Shown here: positions 1 through 6,380 of the stretch, piece by piece
How the letters are laid out: every line of letters starts with the position of its first letter
Position numbering within the stretch: the first letter of the stretch is position 1
Assembly (NCBI GenBank): GCA_964402115.1
Contig: CAYOBW010000226.1
Coordinates: 1 to 11,461 of the forward strand
Direction: 5' to 3'
Length of the DNA: 11,461 nt
DNA from: CAYOBW01 sp964402115
Lineage (GTDB): Bacteria; Verrucomicrobiota; Kiritimatiellia; UBA8416; CAYOBW01
Translations under genes and position numbers: made by a program
The notes under the pieces: model-generated
The model's database searches: none
What the model saw: the letters and a program-made list of their open reading frames with translations, nothing else
Told to the model about the DNA's origin: nothing

Positions 1-10
1 CCGCAAACCC

Positions 11-49
11 GCTTGCGCCGGCCTGTTGGAGGTTCTACACTGGATCATG
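11..49 (+). promoter_or_regulatory. Candidate sigma-70-type promoter of the metalloprotease/PATR gene
   Basis: A -35-like TTGCGC lies at 13-18 and a -10-like TACACT at 36-41, separated by exactly 17 bp; the start point would fall near 47-49. The 11-base block GCTTGCGCCGG at 11-21 recurs exactly, on the other strand, upstream of the beta-helix gene at the far end of the window, where it is also followed by a TAC-CT -10 element. That recurrence is the main support, because each hexamer alone is only a moderate match to consensus. The predicted leader is about 20 nt long and contains the purine-rich GGAAAGGG at 49-56. Confidence 0.5.
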
Positions 50-66
50 GAAAGGGTATGCTCCCG

Positions 67-3000
67 ATGAGGACAAGAACGGTCACGCGTACGCAGACAG
101 TCGGCGCTTTGGCGCTCGTGCTGCTGGCTGCAGTCGGCGCGGCCCCGGGGTGGGGGGCCGTTTCCGACAGCGCGCCGCTCGTCGAAGTGGAAGGCACGCT
201 GGTCGTGGTCGCCACGGATGACTTCGCCAACCGGCGCCACGAGACGTTCTACGAGGTCGTGGAAACGGCGAGCGGGAAGAAGTTCAGCCTGACCTTCCCG
301 AACCAGCCGCCCGCGGCTGCCCGCACCGGGATGCGGGTGCGCGTGAAGGGGCGGGTGCAGGGCAGGGAGCTCGCCCTGGCAGCGGACCCGGCGGGGGCGG
401 CCGGGTTGGACCGCGGGGCTTTCGCCGTGCTGGAAAGCCCGGTCGTGGCGGCGGCGGACACCCATACGGCGCTGGTGATCATGCTCAACTTCAAAGACCA
501 GGACGTGTCGTCCAACCCGTCGGCGGTGAACACGTTGATGTTCTCCACGTCGAGCGATTCGGTGCGGGGGTTCTACAACGAAAGTTCCTACGACAAGATT
601 ACGTTCTCCGGCAAAGTGGTGGGGCCGTACGACGTCAATTTCACCAAGGCGGACTCGGGTAGCCGCGACGAGCAGAGCGCCGCCGGCGACGCCAAGGCCC
701 GCGCGGCGGGCGTCACGCCCGGCGACTACGACCACGTCATCTATGTCCTCCCCGCCGACTCGCAAGGCAGCGCGGGCCTGGCCGAGGTGGGCGGGCGGCG
801 CGTCTGGCTGAAGACGGCGACCTACATGTCCACCTACGCGCACGAGCTGGGGCACAACCTGGGCATGCTGCACTCCTCGACCGACACCGACGACGACGGC
901 AAGGTGGATGACGAATACGGGGACTACACGTGCGTGATGGGCAACGAGCACATGGCGCATCCCAACGCGATGTGGAAGCGGAAGCTGGGCTGGCTTTTGG
1001 CCGCCAAGGAGAAGATCATTACGACGACGGGCACCTACCAGCTGGCGCCGCTGGAAGATGTTCCCGCCGACACCTCCTACCTCCAGTGCTTCCGGCTCAA
1101 CATCGACGGCGCCTCGCAGGATTACTACCTCAGCTTCCGCCTGCGGCGCGGCTATGACAACAGCCTGCACGACTCCCTGGTGTATGTCCATCGGTGGAGC
1201 GGCAGCGGCAATACGCTCCTGGTCAAGTCGATCGACGCGGGTGGCACGTTCAACCGGCTGACCGCCAGCGGCTTCAGCGTGAAAGTGAACAGCCTGGCTT
1301 CCGCCGGGGCCACCCTCGCGGTCACCATTCCCGGCGCGCTCGGCATCCGGCAATGGAACGATGCCGGCGGGCACTTGTGGAACAACAGCGCGCGCTGGAG
1401 CAACGACGACATCCCCGACGGCACGAATGAGAAGGCGAAGTTCAGCAACAGCAGCGGTTCCGATTCCACGTCCTCCGAATCCGTCAACGGCGTCACGCGC
1501 ACGTTGCATATCGTGGGCCTGAACGGGATTTCGCCGGTGATCGGCCAGCTCTCGCTCTACGACAATGCGTCCGGCGCCGATGGCTGGTCGCTGTACTGCG
1601 GCTTCGAGACGAGCACGTTGACGGTGAATGGCGAAGACGACGACTCGGCCAGCCCCGTCATCCTGACCACGTCCGGCGCGCACAAGATCAAAGGCGTCGC
1701 CAGCGGCACCTTGAAGCTCAAGCTGGGCCGGACCGGGGCGAACATCATCGAGACGCACAGCGCGCTCCAGATCGATGCGGCCATCAGCGGGGCCGGAACC
1801 GGGTCGGGCCTGACCAAGACCGGCGGCAGCACCCTGTTTCTCTTTGGCAACAACACGTACGGCGGCGGCACCACGATTTCCGAAGGCGTCCTCAGCGCCA
1901 ACCATGCGAATGCGCTGGGCACCACCGCGGGCGGCACAACGATCGCCGGCGGCGAGGCTACTTCCCGGCTGCAGCTGAATGGGCTGGCTTACGCCGCCGA
2001 GCCCATCACGCTGGCTGGCAGAACCACCTCCGCCGATCCGCATATCCGGAACGTCAGCGGGACGTCTTCCGGGCTCGGCACGATCTCGCTCAACACCAGC
2101 GGCGGGGACTACAACATAGAGTCGGCGGCGGGGACGCTCAACCTCGGGGCCATTGTCGCCGGAACCGCTTCCGGCGGCCGCAACCTCAACCTGAGCGGCG
2201 CCGGCGATGGATCGGTCAAGGCGATCGATGCGGCCGGTGATCTGACTTTGACCGTCAACAAACTGGGCGGGGGCACATGGATTCTCACCGCCGCCAGCGG
2301 CTACGACGGCGGGACGGTCATCAGCGGCGGCACGCTCCGCATCAGTAGCGATAGTAGCCTGGGGAACGCTGCAGGGGACATCAGGTTCAGCAGTGGCGGT
2401 AATGGGGCTCTGATGAACAACGACAGCGCCATCACCGTCAATTCCGGGCGCCAGGTCAATCTGGATGGCAACGGGGCCTTCCAGGCCGGCTGGACCAAGA
2501 ACCTTACTATCGCCGGCAAGATTACCGGCGCCGGGGGCGTTACGGTCAACCAGGACGCCACTCCTGGCTTTGTCATCTTCAGTAACGGGGCGAACGACTA
2601 CACCGGCCTGACGACGGTCGAGAGTAGCAGCAAGCTGCAATGCTCCGGCGGAGCCAACCGCATCAAATCCGGCAACGACATCGTTGTGAACGGCACTCTG
2701 GACCTGAACAACAACGCCCAAACGTTCGACTCGATGACCGGCGCCGGCTCCGTCACCACCGGTGGCGGAGCGCTGACGATCGGCAGCGGAAACAGCTCGC
2801 CGACATTCAGCGGCGTGATCAGCGAAGGTGGCAGCCTCACCAAGACCGGCTCCGGCACGGTCACGCTCTCGGGCTCGAACACGTATGCCGGCGGGACCAC
2901 GATCAACGGCGGCACCCTGCGCATCAGCAGCGACAGTTCCCTGGGGTCGGTCCCCGCCCGTTCGATGGTGAACGTCACGCTCAACGGCGGCCTGTTGATG

Positions 3001-4341
3001 AACAACGCTTCAGCGCTGACGCTCGCGGCCGAGCGCACGGTCTCGCTGGGCAGTGGCGGCGGCGCGCTCCAGGCGGGATGGTCCGGGGAAATGACCGTCA
3101 ATGGCAAGGTGACGGGGGTCGGCAGTCTGACCATCGTGCCGGACAGCGGGAAGGTCGTTCTCGCGAACACCGCCAACGACTATGCGGGCGATACGCTGCT
3201 GCAGCCCGCCGGCGCCTACGGGCCGGGCACGCTGAAGCTGGGCGCGGCGAACGTCATTCCCGACGGCAGCGGGAAGGGCAATGTGAACGTGGCGGGTGCG
3301 CTGGACCTCAACGCGTACAGCGAGACCGTCAACGGACTGTCCGGGGCGGGCACGGTTGACAACACGGCGGACGGCGCCCCGACCTTGACGGTGGGCGCCA
3401 ACAATCAAACCAGCACCTTTGGCGGCGTCATCAAGAACAGCGCAGGCACCCTGGGCTTGACCAAGACCGGCACGGGGACGCTGACGCTCGCCGGCGCGAA
3501 CACCTACGGCGGCGCGACGACGATCGTGGCCGGCCGGCTGCTGATCAACGGGTCGCTGGCCGCGGGGAGCGCGGTGACGGTGACCAACGCGGTCCTCGGC
3601 GGGACGGGGACGATCGGCGGGAGTGTCGCCGTCAGGAACGGCGGCACGCTGGCCCCGGGCGCGTCGCCCGGCACGCTCCGGATCCTGGGCGCGCTGGAGC
3701 TGGACGGCGGCGCGGTGTCGCGCTTCGAACTGGGCACGGTCTCGGACCGCGTCGAGGTGGGCGGCAACCTGGTGCTGGACGGCGTGCTGAACGTCACGGA
3801 CTCCGGCGGGTTCTCGCCCGGGACCTACACGCTCTACACCTACGGCGGAACCTTGACGGACCGGGGTCTGGACATCGGCGCCTCCCCGGCCAGCTACGAC
3901 TACGCGATCCGCACCAACACCCCCGGACGGGTGGAGCTGGTGGTCGGCGGAGACCCTGTGCCCACGCCGCTCGAACTCTGGCAGATCGCCTACTTCGGCG
4001 CCACCAACGATCCCGACGCGAGCCTGAGCGCGGACCCGGACGGGGACGGGATGAACAACGGCGCGGAATTCCGGTCCGGCACCGTGCCCACCCGGGAACA
4101 CTCCGTGCTGGGCATTGAGTCCGTCGAACGCACGGGCGACGACCTGCGCATCGTCTGGACCACGGCCGGCATCCACACCAACATCGTGCAGTCCGCGGCC
4201 TCCCTCCTTCACGGGAAGTTCACGGACCTGGGCGGCCCCATCGTCATCACGAACCCGGGTGACACCTCGATCCAGTTCACGGTGCCCGGCGCCGCGACGA
4301 ACGCCGGGATCCGGTACTTCCGGATCCGGCTGATTGAGTGA
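67..4341 (+). CDS. Secreted M11 (gametolysin)-like zinc metalloprotease fused to PATR beta-strand repeats
   Basis: The protein has 1424 residues from the ATG at 67. I chose this start because AAAGGG at 51-56 sits 10 nt upstream and a signal peptide follows directly (residues 1-31, hydrophobic run GALALVLLAAVG). An in-frame ATG at 58 and a TTG at 13 are less likely. Residues about 36-105 form a small beta-rich, OB-like prodomain. The protease domain (about 130-420) has HELGHNLGMLH with zinc ligands H259, H263 and H269 and catalytic E260, then EYGD at 283-286 and the Met-turn CVMG with M291; this pattern is typical of peptidase family M11, metzincin clan. A W-rich linker (WNNSARW) leads into PATR repeats (about 580-1160), which in known proteins form a surface beta-helix. 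The tail has a calcium-loop motif D1323-E1334 and ends FRIRLIE. No autotransporter barrel is present, so the export or anchoring route is unclear. The substrate is unknown. Domain calls are firm; function is inferred. Confidence 0.9.
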   Translation: MRTRTVTRTQTVGALALVLLAAVGAAPGWGAVSDSAPLVEVEGTLVVVATDDFANRRHETFYEVVETASGKKFSLTFPNQPPAAARTGMRVRVKGRVQGRELALAADPAGAAGLDRGAFAVLESPVVAAADTHTALVIMLNFKDQDVSSNPSAVNTLMFSTSSDSVRGFYNESSYDKITFSGKVVGPYDVNFTKADSGSRDEQSAAGDAKARAAGVTPGDYDHVIYVLPADSQGSAGLAEVGGRRVWLKTATYMSTYAHELGHNLGMLHSSTDTDDDGKVDDEYGDYTCVMGNEHMAHPNAMWKRKLGWLLAAKEKIITTTGTYQLAPLEDVPADTSYLQCFRLNIDGASQDYYLSFRLRRGYDNSLHDSLVYVHRWSGSGNTLLVKSIDAGGTFNRLTASGFSVKVNSLASAGATLAVTIPGALGIRQWNDAGGHLWNNSARWSNDDIPDGTNEKAKFSNSSGSDSTSSESVNGVTRTLHIVGLNGISPVIGQLSLYDNASGADGWSLYCGFETSTLTVNGEDDDSASPVILTTSGAHKIKGVASGTLKLKLGRTGANIIETHSALQIDAAISGAGTGSGLTKTGGSTLFLFGNNTYGGGTTISEGVLSANHANALGTTAGGTTIAGGEATSRLQLNGLAYAAEPITLAGRTTSADPHIRNVSGTSSGLGTISLNTSGGDYNIESAAGTLNLGAIVAGTASGGRNLNLSGAGDGSVKAIDAAGDLTLTVNKLGGGTWILTAASGYDGGTVISGGTLRISSDSSLGNAAGDIRFSSGGNGALMNNDSAITVNSGRQVNLDGNGAFQAGWTKNLTIAGKITGAGGVTVNQDATPGFVIFSNGANDYTGLTTVESSSKLQCSGGANRIKSGNDIVVNGTLDLNNNAQTFDSMTGAGSVTTGGGALTIGSGNSSPTFSGVISEGGSLTKTGSGTVTLSGSNTYAGGTTINGGTLRISSDSSLGSVPARSMVNVTLNGGLLMNNASALTLAAERTVSLGSGGGALQAGWSGEMTVNGKVTGVGSLTIVPDSGKVVLANTANDYAGDTLLQPAGAYGPGTLKLGAANVIPDGSGKGNVNVAGALDLNAYSETVNGLSGAGTVDNTADGAPTLTVGANNQTSTFGGVIKNSAGTLGLTKTGTGTLTLAGANTYGGATTIVAGRLLINGSLAAGSAVTVTNAVLGGTGTIGGSVAVRNGGTLAPGASPGTLRILGALELDGGAVSRFELGTVSDRVEVGGNLVLDGVLNVTDSGGFSPGTYTLYTYGGTLTDRGLDIGASPASYDYAIRTNTPGRVELVVGGDPVPTPLELWQIAYFGATNDPDASLSADPDGDGMNNGAEFRSGTVPTREHSVLGIESVERTGDDLRIVWTTAGIHTNIVQSAASLLHGKFTDLGGPIVITNPGDTSIQFTVPGAATNAGIRYFRIRLIE
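1807..3546 (+). repeat. Four autotransporter-associated beta-strand (PATR) motifs
   Basis: Four copies follow the family pattern LTKTGxGTLTLxGxNTYxGGTTIxxGxL. They start near 1807 (GLTKTGGSTLFLFGNNTY), 2263 (LGGGTWILTAASGYDGG), 2833 (SLTKTGSGTVTLSGSNTY) and 3454 (GLTKTGTGTLTLAGANTY). Degenerate half-copies ending NDYTGLTT and NDYAGDTL lie between them, near 2590 and 3175. The second copy has lost the LTKTG lead. In the family these motifs mark turns of a parallel beta-helix on secreted proteins. Confidence 0.9.
2326..3528 (+). repeat. Two tandem long protein repeat units enclosing PATR motifs
   Basis: Unit A runs from 2326 to 2907 (194 residues) and unit B from 2908 to 3528 (207 residues). 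Both share the same order of landmarks: GGTLRISSDSSLG, then MNN, AL or GAFQAGW, a GKITG or GKVTG turn, NDYTG or NDYAG, GTLDLN or GALDLN, a GAGSV or GAGTV turn, and a closing PATR copy. This is a duplication of a whole module rather than of one motif. Unit B is longer mainly through an insertion near 3200-3270. Confidence 0.7.
4307..4327 (+). other. Perfect 8-bp hairpin in the last codons of the metalloprotease gene
   Basis: GGATCCGG (4307-4314), loop TACTT, then CCGGATCC (4320-4327) form a perfect stem over the codons for the closing IRYFRIR. No T-run follows, so it is not a classical intrinsic terminator. It could stabilise the mRNA 3' end or modulate read-through into the next gene 60 bp downstream, or it may be a by-product of the encoded residues. 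Confidence 0.45.
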
Positions 4342-4400
4342 CCGGTACGGGTGCAGGCGCGCGGGCGAGGTGGGCACACAGGGGAGGCTGACGTTTGGGC

Positions 4401-6182
4401 ATGCGAGACACAGCGGCGGCGATCCTGCTGGCGGCGGGTTTCTGCGGGGCCTTGGCGCCAGCCCGCGCGGGCGCAGCCGCCGCGGTGGAGTGGGATACCT
4501 GGAGCGACACCTGGGTGGCCACCGACGCGCTGGGCCGCCCGCTTCCCGGACATGAGCAGGTCGGTTCGCCGCGCACGAACAAGTGGGTCGGCATCTTCTA
4601 CTTCCTCTGGCTCGGCCGGCATGGCGACGCCGGTCCGTTCGACATCTCGAAGATCCAGGCCGCCGACCCGGCGGCCATCGCCAATCCGCAAAGCCCGCTC
4701 TGGGGCGGCCTCGGCGTGCCGCACCACTGGGGCGAACCGCTTTTCGGCTACTACGTCTCCGACGACGAGGGGGTGCTCGCGAAGCACGCGCAGATGCTGG
4801 CCGACGCGGGCGTGGACACGCTCATCTTCGACGTGACCAACCAGCTCACGTACCCGCTCAGCTGGCAGGCCCTGTGCCGTGTCTTCGACCGCATCCGCCG
4901 GCGCGGCGGGCGCACGCCGCAGATCGCGTTCCTGTGCCCCTTCGGCGACCCGCGCCGCGTCGTGCACGAGCTGTGGGAGCAGCTCTACAGACCGAACCTG
5001 TACGCCGACCTCTGGTTTCGCTGGGAGGGCAAGCCGCTGATTCTCGCGGACCCCGCGGCGGTCGAGGCCGGGCCCATCAGGGATTTCTTCACCTTCCGCA
5101 AACCCCAGCCGGACTACTTCGCCGGCCCCTCCGGCCCGGGCCAGTGGGGCTGGCTGGAGGTGTACCCCCAGCACGCCTTCTACAAGACGCCCGGGGTGGC
5201 GGAGCAGGTGACGGTGGGCGTGGCGCAGAATGCCGTGGACGGCAAGCTCAGCGTGCTGAGCAACCCGCGCGCGCACGGCCGCAGCTTCCACGACGGCAGG
5301 CAGCCCGGGCCGGAGGGGCAGGACTACACCGGGCGCAATTTCGCCGAACAGTGGCAGCGTGCGTTCGCGCTCGATCCGCCGTTTGTCTTCATCACCGGCT
5401 GGAACGAGTGGATCGCGGGCCGCTTCGATGGCAACTCACCCTTCTACGGGGACGGTCCGGTGACCTTCGTGGACCAGTTCAGCCGCGAATACAGCCGTGA
5501 CATCGAGCCCATGAAAGGCGGACACGGCGACGCGTTCTACTACCAGGCGGTGGCCCAGATCCGCCGGTTCAAGGGCGTGCGCCCGCTGCCGGCCGTGATC
5601 TCGCAGCCCATCCGGATCGACGGGCAGTTCGCCGACTGGGCCGGCGTCCGGCCGGAGTTCCGCGATACCGTGGGCGACCCCGTGTGCCGCGACCATCCCG
5701 GCTGGGGGAAGGGGACGCGCTACACCAACCGGACGGGGCGCAACGATATCGTTGCGGCCAGGGTCAGCGCGGATGACGCGCAAATCGCGTTTCACGTGCG
5801 GACCGCCGAGCCGCTGACGCCGTGCGCGGATCCGAACTGGATGCTGCTCTTCCTCGACACGGATGGCAATGCCACGAACGGCTGGCTCGGCTACGACTTC
5901 GTGGTCAACCGCACGGGCGCGCAGCCGCAAAGCGCGACCGTCGAGCGCCATCTCGGGGGCGGCTACGCGTGGGGCCACGGCGTGCGCGTGGCTTGTCGGG
6001 CCGCGGCCAACGAGCTGGAACTGGCCATCCCGTGGCGGACACTGGGGCTCGCCCGGCCGCCGGACCACGTGGACTTCAAGTGGGCCGACAACATCCAGCA
6101 GACGGGCGCTTGGAACGACTTCACGCTGAACGGCGACGCCGCGCCCAACGACCGTTTCAACTACCGCGCGCGGTTGCGGTAA
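4401..6182 (+). CDS. Secreted GH99/GH71-like glycosidase-like protein with C-terminal CBM9-like domain
   Basis: The protein has 593 residues from the ATG at 4401. An in-frame TTG at 4395 lies 7 nt after GGGGAGG (4381-4387) and is a real alternative that adds two residues. The signal peptide is residues 1-23 (cleavage after ARA). Residues about 60-380 look like a TIM-barrel of the GH99/GH71-like type: VGIFYFLWLG at 63-72, HHWGEP at 108, LIFDVTN around D144, and ITGWNEWIAGRF at 331-342. In GH99 endo-alpha-mannosidases the matching motif is NEWHEG, with two catalytic Glu residues; here the first is kept (E336) and the second position is A339. Residues about 400-593 match a CBM9-like or DOMON-like beta-sandwich (IRIDGQFADWAG, FLDTDGNATNGWLGYDF, ELELAIPW) that usually binds sugars. 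The gene follows the metalloprotease by 59 bp with no clear promoter, so co-transcription is likely. Substrate and catalytic competence are uncertain. Confidence 0.85.
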   Translation: MRDTAAAILLAAGFCGALAPARAGAAAAVEWDTWSDTWVATDALGRPLPGHEQVGSPRTNKWVGIFYFLWLGRHGDAGPFDISKIQAADPAAIANPQSPLWGGLGVPHHWGEPLFGYYVSDDEGVLAKHAQMLADAGVDTLIFDVTNQLTYPLSWQALCRVFDRIRRRGGRTPQIAFLCPFGDPRRVVHELWEQLYRPNLYADLWFRWEGKPLILADPAAVEAGPIRDFFTFRKPQPDYFAGPSGPGQWGWLEVYPQHAFYKTPGVAEQVTVGVAQNAVDGKLSVLSNPRAHGRSFHDGRQPGPEGQDYTGRNFAEQWQRAFALDPPFVFITGWNEWIAGRFDGNSPFYGDGPVTFVDQFSREYSRDIEPMKGGHGDAFYYQAVAQIRRFKGVRPLPAVISQPIRIDGQFADWAGVRPEFRDTVGDPVCRDHPGWGKGTRYTNRTGRNDIVAARVSADDAQIAFHVRTAEPLTPCADPNWMLLFLDTDGNATNGWLGYDFVVNRTGAQPQSATVERHLGGGYAWGHGVRVACRAAANELELAIPWRTLGLARPPDHVDFKWADNIQQTGAWNDFTLNGDAAPNDRFNYRARLR

Positions 6183-6190
6183 GGCTCGCT

Positions 6191-6285
6191 AACGCAGGGG
6201 GCGCATAACGGCGGAGACCGCCGCCTGCCCACGCCATGGAGACGGCCGTCCCCGGCCGTTATGCGCTTGGTAAACCCCCTGCGTT
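6191..6285. repeat. Palindromic intergenic element with inverted ends and two internal hairpins
   Basis: The outer arms are AACGCAGGGGG (6191-6201) and CCCCCTGCGTT (6275-6285). Next inside are GCGCATAACGGC (6201-6212) and its exact complement GCCGTTATGCGC (6255-6266), with an 8-nt bulge at 6267-6274 on the right side. Within lie a hairpin GGCGG-AGA-CCGCC (6210-6222) and another ACGGCC-GTCCCC-GGCCGT (6242-6259). The whole 95 bp can fold as a cloverleaf on either strand. It codes for nothing credible and starts 8 bp after a stop codon. It resembles short interspersed palindromic elements (REP/MITE-like) of the kind scattered between genes in PVC genomes; family membership cannot be tested here. 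Confidence 0.75.
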
Positions 6286-6380
6286 CCCGACGCCCTACCT
6301 CCTGCCGCGGTTGCCGATTGACGCGAGTGGGCGGAACGGCCAAGCTGCCTCCCACGCGATAACCCCATGGAGTCCGGCAT

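Noticed and set aside
3952..4341. Autotransporter beta-barrel at the end of the PATR protein
   Set aside because: The tail is only about 130 residues, has a calcium-loop motif, and lacks the alternating amphipathic strands and length of a barrel.
3010..4377. A 455-codon open frame on the minus strand under the metalloprotease/PATR gene
   Set aside because: It is Arg, Val, Gly and Ala rich without motifs, and lies opposite well-defined PATR repeats and the C-terminal tail.
4395..4400. TTG as the start of the GH99-like gene
   Set aside because: Its spacing to GGGGAGG is better (7 nt against 13), but ATG two codons later gives a normal signal peptide. Kept as an alternative, not chosen.
4351..4836. 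A plus-strand open frame bridging the first two genes
   Set aside because: It overlaps the signal peptide and catalytic-domain start of the GH99-like gene in another frame, and its translation is Arg and Ser rich with no domain.
6318..6346. TTGACG at 6318-6323 as a -35 for the toroid glycosidase-like gene
   Set aside because: At 17 bp spacing the -10 position reads CAAGCT, a poor match, and the shared GCTTGCGCCGG block is absent. Too weak to annotate.
6322..6358. Stem CGCGAGTGGG / CCCACGCG in the leader of the toroid glycosidase-like gene
   Set aside because: The stem is interrupted by a 2-nt bulge, has a 19-nt loop, and is expected often in DNA of this GC content; no matching T-run or riboswitch core was seen.
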